Assembly: GCA_017999075.1 (NCBI GenBank)
Contig: JAGOBX010000073.1
Coordinates: 1-11,010 of the forward strand
Length of the DNA stretch: 11,010 nt
Source: JAGOBX01 sp017999075 [NCBI: Candidatus Babelota bacterium]
GTDB lineage: Bacteria > JAGOBX01
Direction: 5' to 3'
Part shown: positions 1 to 5,625 of the stretch, in pieces
Layout of the letters: every line of letters begins with the position of its first letter
How positions within the stretch are numbered: position 1 is the first letter of the stretch
Program-made: the position numbers and the translations under genes
The notes under the pieces: model-generated
The model's input: only the letters and a program-made list of their open reading frames with translations
Told to the model about the DNA's origin: nothing
Database searches by the model: none

Positions 1-497
1 AACACAAAAAAGGTATGATGGGTTGGGATATGCGCAAAGGAATGGAAGCTGCCGAAGGAAAATATTTATGCGTTATAGATGGCGATGGTCAGTTTCCTAT
101 TGAAAGCATAGAATTATGTTTTAGACTTATTAAAGAAAAAAATCTGGATTTTGTAAAAACCTACCGTGAAAAAAGAGAGGATGGAATTTACCGAATTATT
201 TTATCAGACGTTTATAATTTTGTGTTCGGAATATTGTTTCCTAATTTAAACTGCAAAGACGCAAATTCAAAACCTAAAATTATTACAAGCGAAGCTTACA
301 AAAAAATGACTTTATCGTCAGATGACTGGTTTCTTGACGCTGAAATAATTATTAATGTCCGAAAATTAAAACTGAAATTTGAAGAAATTCCAATACATTT
401 CAGTAAAATTTACTCACGCGAATCGTTTGTAAAATTCAACGCTATATTTGAATTCATAAAAAACCTTATAAGATTCCGTATAAAAGAGTTTTTTTAA
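1..497 (+). CDS. GT2 glycosyltransferase, DPM1-like, 5' end cut by window
   Basis: The reading frame is open from base 3 to the stop at 495-497, so the N-terminus lies outside the window; the ATGs at 15 and 18 are internal codons, because the preceding residues already match the family's GKG-like stretch. Visible features are the RKGMEAAEGK helix, the metal/nucleotide-sugar DxD region DGDGQFP (D codons at 78-80 and 84-86), then a basic R-E-K-R-E-D segment, and a C-terminal block with DDWFLDAEI and an EEIPIHFS strand. This order is that of GT-A fold family 2 enzymes of the dolichol/polyprenyl-phosphate mannosyltransferase type, which move a sugar from a nucleotide donor to a lipid phosphate at the cytoplasmic face of the membrane. 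It ends soon after the catalytic domain with no C-terminal membrane pair. The next gene starts 9 bases later and is a likely user of its product. The exact sugar cannot be read from the sequence. Confidence 0.85.
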   Translation, partial: HKKGMMGWDMRKGMEAAEGKYLCVIDGDGQFPIESIELCFRLIKEKNLDFVKTYREKREDGIYRIILSDVYNFVFGILFPNLNCKDANSKPKIITSEAYKKMTLSSDDWFLDAEIIINVRKLKLKFEEIPIHFSKIYSRESFVKFNAIFEFIKNLIRFRIKEFF

Positions 498-506
498 ACA
501 GTTTTC

Positions 507-1727
507 ATGAAAAAAATATATTTTTCAGCAGCAATAATTTTTATAATTTTTCTAAAACTTTTTATAAGTTTGATTATGCATGATTTTTTTATTGCTCCTG
601 ATTCTTATAAATATTTATCTGTTGCCAAAAATATCGCCGCAGGAAACGGCATGAAAAATTCCGATGGGCAGCCACATATAAAAGTAGGAATTCTATATGG
701 AATTTTTTTATCATTGTTTTTCAAATCAGGAATATCTAATTATTCTGCAATAATATTTATTCAAAGCGTTATTTTAGGTTTTCTCCTTTTCTGGATTGTA
801 ATAAAAATTTACGCCAGATTTTATAAAATCAAACCGCGTGATTATTGGATTTTACTTATTATTATCACATTTTATCCGCCTATATTTGGAGCATCATTTT
901 TTTTATTGACTGAGATGCTGTTTATGGTTCTATTTTACAGTTCACTTCATTTCTACTTTTTATTCACCGAAAAAAAAATATACACTCACCTGATTTTTTC
1001 CGCAATGCTCGCAGGAGCATCAGCTTTGACAAGATCAGTAATATTTTTATTTCCATTTATTACTGCTTCGATATTAATACTATATTCGATTTTTAAAAAA
1101 CAAAATTTTATAAAAACAGTATTCAATTCAATTGTTTTTTTATTTTTCTTCAGTTTGGTTATTATGCCGTTGTCTTTAAGAAATTATCTTGTATTCAAAA
1201 AAATTATTCCAATTTCAATCAGCGGCGGTTCAATATACGGAGGATACCTTGCAGCTAAATTCGGTGAAGAAAATTTTTGGGGATTGCCTCAGCTTAAAGA
1301 ATTTTCTAAAATAAAAAATGACATTGAGCGAGACGAAAAGTTAAAAATACTTGATAAACAATTTTTAAATGATAATTTTAAAGAATTCGCCAAATATTCT
1401 TTTATAAAATTTTTCAGGTTCTTTTATGAAATACCAGGCAGCAAAAAATTGTTAAGTAATAATAAACTTATACTAATTGTTTTAACTTTAATTCATTTCT
1501 CGGTATTATTATTATCTGCAGCCGGAATTTTTCTGCTCTTGCTCTTGCAGAAACGGCAAAACATATTTTTACCTATTATTTTTATTGGTTATACAGCATT
1601 TATTCATTCCATATCGTTTGCCAACGGAAGATACAGGCTTCCAATTGAACCTTTATTGTTGATATTTGCTGTTATAAGTTTAAATTACTTAATGGATAAA
1701 TACAATATTTTCAATAAAAAGACATAA
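507..1727 (+). CDS. GT-C fold membrane glycosyltransferase (family 39-like)
   Basis: A 406-residue protein with many hydrophobic segments. The first membrane helix (about residues 5-24) is followed by the periplasmic loop HDFFIAPDSYKYLSVAKNI (residues 25-43), whose acidic residues and the D-x-Y spacing are typical of the catalytic loop of GT-C enzymes such as ArnT and PMT. Further landmarks are a T-E-M-L-F helix start, G-A-S-A-L-T-R-S, and RYRLPIEP at residues 375-382, a common C-terminal signature of family 39-like proteins. Such enzymes use polyprenyl-phosphate sugars and transfer the sugar outside the cytoplasmic membrane to lipid, glycan or protein. At 406 residues it is shorter than many relatives, so a long C-terminal soluble domain is absent. 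It follows the GT2 gene by 9 bases and probably shares its transcript. No good Shine-Dalgarno is visible before ATG 507, which fits translational coupling. The acceptor is unknown. Confidence 0.8.
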   Translation: MKKIYFSAAIIFIIFLKLFISLIMHDFFIAPDSYKYLSVAKNIAAGNGMKNSDGQPHIKVGILYGIFLSLFFKSGISNYSAIIFIQSVILGFLLFWIVIKIYARFYKIKPRDYWILLIIITFYPPIFGASFFLLTEMLFMVLFYSSLHFYFLFTEKKIYTHLIFSAMLAGASALTRSVIFLFPFITASILILYSIFKKQNFIKTVFNSIVFLFFFSLVIMPLSLRNYLVFKKIIPISISGGSIYGGYLAAKFGEENFWGLPQLKEFSKIKNDIERDEKLKILDKQFLNDNFKEFAKYSFIKFFRFFYEIPGSKKLLSNNKLILIVLTLIHFSVLLLSAAGIFLLLLLQKRQNIFLPIIFIGYTAFIHSISFANGRYRLPIEPLLLIFAVISLNYLMDKYNIFNKKT

Positions 1728-1742
1728 AAAAAATAATTTTTA

Positions 1743-1760
1743 TGCAATCAAAAAATTGCA
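1743..1760. repeat. Short inverted repeat in the 1728-1886 gap
   Basis: TGCAAT (1743-1748) and ATTGCA (1755-1760) flank a 6-base loop, 15 bases after the GT-C stop codon. There is no T-run right after it, so it is a poor Rho-independent terminator. A looser relative occurs downstream, GCAAT at 1807-1811 with ATTGC at 1825-1829, and ATTGCAGT occurs at both 1755-1762 and 1825-1832. The gap therefore looks like two diverged copies of a similar unit. Its role is unknown. Confidence 0.4.
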
Positions 1761-1790
1761 GTACTGAAAATTTATTTGAATAATTAAGCA

Positions 1791-1805
1791 TTAATTATAA
1801 TATAA
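1791..1805 (+). repeat. 15-base repeat TTAATTATAATATAA, copy 1
   Basis: This is an exact match to 1841-1855 and 10938-10952. All three copies lie in intergenic sequence and on the same strand, and each contains TATAAT (here 1796-1801). It may simply be an A+T-rich -10 context; no -35 box with good spacing is visible. Because the sequence is made only of A and T in an A+T-rich window, chance recurrence is possible. Confidence 0.4.
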
Positions 1806-1840
1806 AGCAATTTTTCAATATTTTATTGCAGTTTTCACGT

Positions 1841-1855
1841 TTAATTATAATATAA
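1841..1855 (+). repeat. 15-base repeat TTAATTATAATATAA, copy 2, candidate -10 region
   Basis: Exact copy of 1791-1805. It holds overlapping TATAAT boxes at 1846-1851 and 1851-1856, about 31-36 bases before the TTG start at 1887, a sensible distance for a promoter of the methyltransferase gene. The best -35 candidate, TTGCAG at 1826-1831, is 14 or 19 bases from the two boxes, so the promoter call is weak. Confidence 0.4.
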
Positions 1856-1873
1856 TATAAAAAACTTTATATC

Positions 1874-1878
1874 AGAGG
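1874..1878 (+). promoter_or_regulatory. Ribosome binding site deciding the TTG start at 1887
   Basis: AGAGG lies 8 bases before TTG 1887. There is no ATG nearby in this frame, and the protein from TTG keeps the full methyltransferase N-terminal helix, so this site supports a TTG start. Confidence 0.6.
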
Positions 1879-1886
1879 TTATCATT

Positions 1887-2684
1887 TTGGATTATATAAA
1901 TCATGAAATAGAACATGAAAAAGAACAACTCGGCAAAATAAAAGATACGCTATGCCGGGATATAATAACGAATAAACATTTCAAACATATAAACAGAGAT
2001 ATACTTAGTAATAAAAAATTTATAGACATAGGTTGCGGCAGCGGATTATATGTTAGATGGTCAGCGGAAAATTATTCAAGATATTCTGCAGGAATAGATA
2101 TTTCTTTTGATAAAATAAATTATTATAATAAAAAAAAAATGATATTTGACGGTAATTCTGTAGATTTACCTGAAAATGCTTTTTTTATTATCGGAGATAT
2201 GCAGAGAGATCTTCCGTTAAAAAATTCTACTTTTGATGTTGTTGGTATTTTTCAGGCGCTTCATCATTATTCGGAAGACAATATCAACTTTTTTTTTAAG
2301 GAAGCAAAACGATTATCAAAATCAGGCGGATATTTAATTATATCAGATCCGAACGGAGATCACTTTCTGAGAAAAATCGGCAATGCAATAGGAAGATATA
2401 TGAATTTTATGACTCCTAACGAATGTGCATTCGGAAAAAATAAAATAATTGAAACTGCAGCTAAATATGGATATGTTCTCGAACATATAAAAGGAATGAA
2501 CTATACTGCAGAAATTATTCATCATCTTGCTTTGGCTATTGATTATAAATATCCATTTTTAGGAAATTTTGTTCACATTTTGGAACATCCATGCATATTC
2601 ATTGACAACTTTTTGGAACGTTTTTACAAACTTTCTTTGTTTTTCGGATGGAGACTTGTATTTGTTTTTAAAATGAAAGAATAA
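1887..2684 (+). CDS. Class I SAM-dependent methyltransferase
   Basis: A 265-residue soluble protein with the Rossmann methyltransferase signature: motif I FIDIGCGSG (residues 45-53) for binding S-adenosylmethionine, an acidic residue at the end of strand 2 (D71 in AGIDIS), the GDM segment at 103-105, and the FDVV strand (116-119) followed by QALHHY, typical of the Methyltransf_11 group. The C-terminal third is less typical, rich in aromatic residues (WRLVFVFK near the end), and probably sets the substrate. The start is TTG with AGAGG 8 bases upstream. An A10 run at 2130-2139 and a T9 run at 2289-2297 lie inside the gene. It stops 4 bases before the end of the convergent MlaD-type gene. Position downstream of glycosyltransferases hints at a glycan or lipid substrate, but the 159-base gap weakens the link; the substrate is not determinable here. 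Confidence 0.85.
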   Translation: MDYINHEIEHEKEQLGKIKDTLCRDIITNKHFKHINRDILSNKKFIDIGCGSGLYVRWSAENYSRYSAGIDISFDKINYYNKKKMIFDGNSVDLPENAFFIIGDMQRDLPLKNSTFDVVGIFQALHHYSEDNINFFFKEAKRLSKSGGYLIISDPNGDHFLRKIGNAIGRYMNFMTPNECAFGKNKIIETAAKYGYVLEHIKGMNYTAEIIHHLALAIDYKYPFLGNFVHILEHPCIFIDNFLERFYKLSLFFGWRLVFVFKMKE

Positions 2685-2688
2685 AAAT

Positions 2689-3729
2689 TTAAAATTTGAA
2701 TATACCGAATATTGTATTTGTAAAGCTTGACATAACTGATTGTTCGCGCTGATCTTCAAGGTTTTCACTTATTTTTTCTATAGTATGTTTGGTCGTGTTA
2801 TATAATTCAGTATCGGAAATAAGCTTTCCTATAGTTCCTTCTCCGTTTTTAATTTTTTCAGTTATCTGGGAAATATTAGTAAAACTTGTTTTTACAGGTT
2901 CAATAGTCTGTTTTAATCCTGAAATTATTTCATCTATATTTTTTTCATTTTTAGCTATCACATTATCAATACGTTTAAACGATGATTTGATATTTTCTAT
3001 AGATACAAGCAGTTCATCATATAATTTAGGATCATTTATTATCTTACCTAATGTCCCTTTCCCGTCTTTTATGGTTGCAGTAATTACTTCTATATTATTC
3101 AAAGATTTATTTAAATCAGGCATTGATTTTTCGAGATAATCAAGTACATTCGAAATTTTAGGTTTTGATTCTACTGTTATTTCTTCTATGTTAGCTATAA
3201 AACTTTTTATTTTATTTTTGTTATCATCAAGAATGTCATAAAATTTGTTTAAAACTTTTGACTGATTGGCATTTAAATCTTTAACAAGAATCTTGGTTTC
3301 ATTAGCAGTTTCAGTTATGCTTGAAATCAATTTTTCAATATCCGCTTCTTCAACGCTTGTTATAACCTCATTGTTTTTAAAAAAATCATTGCTTTTTCCA
3401 AATGAAACAGAAATATGTTTGGCTCCCATCAAATTTTCCATTTGCAATTTTACAACTGCGTCTTTCCTTATTTTCTTATCACCGTCTATTCTTATTTTAA
3501 TCCTGATTTTATTTGTACTCATATCAGGCTCAATTTTAATTACCCTGCCTATTTTTAATCCGGCAAGTTTTACAGGAGAATTATTTTCTATTCCGGAAAC
3601 ACCGGCAAAATAAGCGTATAAATCATAATAGTTATTATTAAATTCAATATGTTTTACTTTCAAAATAATAACAACAAATATTGTTAATGCCGCAAGAAAA
3701 AATAATCCAACTTTAATTTCTTTATTCAT
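2689..3729 (-). CDS. MlaD/MCE family protein (lipid ABC transporter substrate-binding subunit)
   Basis: A 346-residue protein anchored by one N-terminal helix (about residues 7-23, after MNKEIK) and facing the periplasm. The MCE domain spans about residues 36-113 and shows the family hallmark SPVKLAGLKIGRV (51-63), then a run of alternating strand residues to GAKHISVSFG (102-111). In Mla systems such proteins form hexameric rings that pass phospholipids between membranes with MlaE and MlaF. The long C-terminal part (114-346) is helical and lysine/glutamate-rich, with two similar segments, IKDGKGTLGKII (220-231) and IKNGEGTIGKLI (293-304), each followed by a D-x-x-L-Y motif; the G-x-G-T-x-G-K repeat is common in MlaD-type tails. 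No MlaE, MlaF or MlaB gene is in the window. It is the last gene of the minus-strand block, 12 bases after the cupin; no strong Shine-Dalgarno is visible, suggesting coupling to the gene before. Confidence 0.88.
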   Translation of the reverse strand: MNKEIKVGLFFLAALTIFVVIILKVKHIEFNNNYYDLYAYFAGVSGIENNSPVKLAGLKIGRVIKIEPDMSTNKIRIKIRIDGDKKIRKDAVVKLQMENLMGAKHISVSFGKSNDFFKNNEVITSVEEADIEKLISSITETANETKILVKDLNANQSKVLNKFYDILDDNKNKIKSFIANIEEITVESKPKISNVLDYLEKSMPDLNKSLNNIEVITATIKDGKGTLGKIINDPKLYDELLVSIENIKSSFKRIDNVIAKNEKNIDEIISGLKQTIEPVKTSFTNISQITEKIKNGEGTIGKLISDTELYNTTKHTIEKISENLEDQREQSVMSSFTNTIFGIFKF

Positions 3730-3741
3730 TTTGTATTGTTT

Positions 3742-4014
3742 TCATAAAAAATTATAATGTTTTTTAACATCTTCTTTCACAGTCCACTTGCATTTCAATC
3801 CTTTTTTAAATGTAACGAAATCCCCTGCTTTTATTTCATAATCTTTTTCTGAAGTTTTAACAGTAACTTTCCCTTCAAGTATATAACATTGTTCGTCAGT
3901 ATCATAATACCAATCAAACACGGATCTTTCTTTTGTCCATATTCCCCAGGTTTCAACACCCATTTTTTGCAATTCATCCTGTGTTTTTTTTTCGATAATA
4001 ACCAGATCAGCCAT
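3742..4014 (-). CDS. Small cupin domain protein (cupin_3/DUF861 type)
   Basis: A 90-residue single-domain cupin. Visible landmarks are WGIWTKERSVFDWYYD (23-38), the core EQCYILEGKV (41-50), IKAGDFVTFKKG (61-72) and a closing KHYNF (85-89). The pattern E-x-C-Y-x-L-E-G followed by G-D-x-V-x-F-x-x-G matches the small cupin_3 group related to EutQ and ureidoglycine aminohydrolase. In these short proteins the usual metal histidines are largely absent; here the only histidine is H86, so a classical three-histidine metal site is unlikely. The start is ATG 4014, since AGAGG (4027-4023) stands 8 bases upstream; the GTG at 4023 falls inside that ribosome site. It lies 51 bases after the HDOD gene and 12 before the MlaD-type gene. 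Its role is unknown. Confidence 0.8.
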   Translation of the reverse strand: MADLVIIEKKTQDELQKMGVETWGIWTKERSVFDWYYDTDEQCYILEGKVTVKTSEKDYEIKAGDFVTFKKGLKCKWTVKEDVKKHYNFL

Positions 4015-4020
4015 TATTAT

Positions 4021-4032
4021 CACCTCTTCCTC
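4021..4032 (-). promoter_or_regulatory. Strong ribosome binding site of the cupin gene
   Basis: On the minus strand GAGGAAGAGGTG runs from 4032 to 4021, with AGAGGTG placed 8 bases before ATG 4014. It overlaps the alternative GTG codon at 4023, which rules that codon out. It is the best Shine-Dalgarno in the window, which suggests the cupin is translated independently of the upstream HDOD gene. Confidence 0.75.
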
Positions 4033-4065
4033 ATTTATTTAATTTTAATTTTTATCGGAGATTGT

Positions 4066-4932
4066 TTATACGAATTCTATAAATTTTTTATAAAATTTCG
4101 GTATGTCAGGCAATCTGCTTATAAATGATTTGAACATAGAATTTATCAGTTCAGGAGTAAACTTTATATAATTCAAAACTTCCTTATCAAGTTCAGGCAA
4201 CTTATATTCTTCAATTTCACCAATATTCAAACCTGTAGCAAAAATATCGCTTATTTGAATAACAGAAGCTTCTATCTTATAAGGAGAATTATTTATTGTC
4301 CTATAATTTTCAACTGTATGCAATATTATTTCCTGATATTCAAAATATTTTAAAATTGCTACTACAAATTTAATTTGAAATGAATGTCCATATAATATTT
4401 TTTCAACTTCATAATAGTTCAATTGTTCCGCTTTCGCTTCTTCCATTATATCAAAATAAATTCCTTTATCAAACCCAAGCAGAACCATTTTTCCAAAATT
4501 ATGATAAAAACCGCTTAAAAAAATTTCAAACTTTTCATCTGTTTTTTTGGTTACAGATGGATATATGGATTCTGCTATTAATCCAACAGTTATATTATGA
4601 AAAAATTGACTCTTCAATTCAGGATTAAATTCTACCAGCAAATCTTTTATTATTATATGAAGTACAATCGTTTCCATTATCTTATGTTTTCCAAGAATAA
4701 CAATAGCAGAACTCAAATTGGTGATTTCTGATTTCGGAGAATATACAGAGTTATTAAATATTCCAGAAATATTTTTTATAAAAGCTCCGTCAATTTCACT
4801 GATATATTTCTCAATTTCACGTATATTGCCGGTTGCAAACAATTTTCTTACAGTCTGAACCTTATTCAGCGTTCCAAAATTAATAAAACTCTTTACAATT
4901 CTGTTATAAATATCTTCGAAAATTTTATTCAT
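4066..4932 (-). CDS. HDOD domain signalling protein
   Basis: A 288-residue cytoplasmic protein. The HDOD core covers about residues 15-215: NNSVYSPKSEITNLSSAIVI (60-79) matches the N-S-x-x-x-x-x-x-I-x-x-L-x-x-A-I block, LGKHKI (80-85) follows, FFHNITVGLIAESI (110-123) is the H-x-x-x-x-G helix, and FYHNFGKMVL (142-151) stands where HD-domain phosphodiesterases have HDxGK. The aspartate of the HD pair is Asn (H144-N145), so metal-dependent hydrolysis is unlikely; HDOD proteins are generally regarded as signalling adaptors. The C-terminus (about 220-288) lacks an added GGDEF, EAL or kinase domain. ATG 4932 overlaps the end of the preceding gene by 8 bases, indicating translational coupling. TTG 4953 in the same frame would add 7 residues and cannot be excluded. 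Confidence 0.85.
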   Translation of the reverse strand: MNKIFEDIYNRIVKSFINFGTLNKVQTVRKLFATGNIREIEKYISEIDGAFIKNISGIFNNSVYSPKSEITNLSSAIVILGKHKIMETIVLHIIIKDLLVEFNPELKSQFFHNITVGLIAESIYPSVTKKTDEKFEIFLSGFYHNFGKMVLLGFDKGIYFDIMEEAKAEQLNYYEVEKILYGHSFQIKFVVAILKYFEYQEIILHTVENYRTINNSPYKIEASVIQISDIFATGLNIGEIEEYKLPELDKEVLNYIKFTPELINSMFKSFISRLPDIPKFYKKFIEFV

Positions 4933-5287
4933 ATAATTCTGGATTTTTGTCAAGCAGATACTCCACAGATTTTAACGTTAAGTTTTTTAAAAATACATAC
5001 AATTTATTTCCCGAATGAGGTTCAAACATTCGTTTAACTGCCTGTTCAACTTCTTCTTTCTTCAATTCTGCAGGTGTTTTTCTTTTCAGAACAGTTTCAA
5101 ACACAATAACTTTTAACGAAGGCTCATTCGAAAAATATTTTTTCAAACGTTCTATATTTTTATCATTAAGCACCGAATCTTTAGGCGCTATTATTTTCCC
5201 GTCTTTATCCTGTATATTTGCAGCAAGTATAAAACCTGGCTGCAATTGTTCAATTTTAATTTCACGTTTTACTGCCGGGTTATTCAA
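4925..5287 (-). CDS. Small protein resembling the N-terminal module of HD-GYP proteins (DUF3391-like)
   Basis: A 120-residue protein. Residues 8-62 follow the pattern found before HD-GYP and HDOD domains: REIKIEQLQPGFILAANI (8-25), then DKDGKIIAPKDSVLNDKNI (27-45) and E-R-L-K-K-Y-F, ending in a strand VIVFE (60-64). The rest (65-120) is a charged helical tail. It has no signal peptide or membrane segment. The start is inferred as TTG 5287, since the frame is open only back to the stop of the previous gene (5312-5314) and contains no in-frame ATG before the domain; an A/G-rich stretch precedes it, but the ribosome site is weak. The last 8 bases overlap the HDOD gene start, so the two products are probably made in step and may act together. 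Domain assignment rests on pattern only. Confidence 0.65.
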   Translation of the reverse strand: MNNPAVKREIKIEQLQPGFILAANIQDKDGKIIAPKDSVLNDKNIERLKKYFSNEPSLKVIVFETVLKRKTPAELKKEEVEQAVKRMFEPHSGNKLYVFLKNLTLKSVEYLLDKNPELYE

Positions 5288-5311
5288 TTTTTTTCTTCTT
5301 TCATAAAATTT

Positions 5312-5608
5312 TTATTTATTTTTTTTCCTTAAACTGCCATCTTCATTAAATGTAATTATATTTTCAGGATAAATCCAAAAGCTAATTATATTATTTATTG
5401 AATCCTGATGTCTTATTTCCAGCGGCATGCCATACTTCAATTTTATTTTTTTTTGATCTTCAGAAAGTTTTGAATCCTCAATTTGAACTCTGTCATCAAA
5501 TGAATAATTCAATTTTTTTACGCGTTTAAACTGCCTTATAATGAATGTCAGTCCGCCTATCATTATAATCAAAATTATTAAATTTAATTTAGACGCAGTT
5601 TCAAACAT
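5312..5608 (-). CDS. Small single-pass membrane protein, function unknown
   Basis: A 98-residue protein with one membrane helix at about residues 9-25 (LNLIILIIMIGGLTFII), followed by RQFKRVKK, a basic flank that places the C-terminal part in the cytoplasm by the positive-inside rule. The soluble part is charged; its end has KYGMPLEIR (58-66) and then W-I-Y-P-E-N-I-I-T-F-N-E-D-G-S-L, faintly like the G-x-P...W-x-Y...I-x-F-x-x-D-G-x-L arrangement of BamE/SmpA-type proteins, although the predicted topology disagrees with that family. ATG 5608 is 17 bases after the stop of the LysM-FecR gene and the next gene starts 24 bases later, so it belongs to the same transcript. I do not recognise the family. 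Confidence 0.7.
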   Translation of the reverse strand: MFETASKLNLIILIIMIGGLTFIIRQFKRVKKLNYSFDDRVQIEDSKLSEDQKKIKLKYGMPLEIRHQDSINNIISFWIYPENIITFNEDGSLRKKNK

Positions 5609-5625
5609 TTTTTTATTAAAAAATT

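Noticed and set aside
2789-3613. Two plus-strand open frames (2789-3139 and 3266-3613)
   Set aside because: Both are antisense to the MlaD-type gene; their hydrophobic, Ser/Phe-rich products mirror its Lys/Glu-rich sequence.
3901-3903. Metal-binding cupin with catalytic activity
   Set aside because: The small cupin at 3742-4014 has a single histidine (residue 86) and lacks the His-x-His pair, so an enzymatic claim is not supported.
4015-4065. Promoter between the HDOD and cupin genes
   Set aside because: The gap is long enough, but I find no -35/-10 pair with acceptable spacing; only the ribosome site is convincing.
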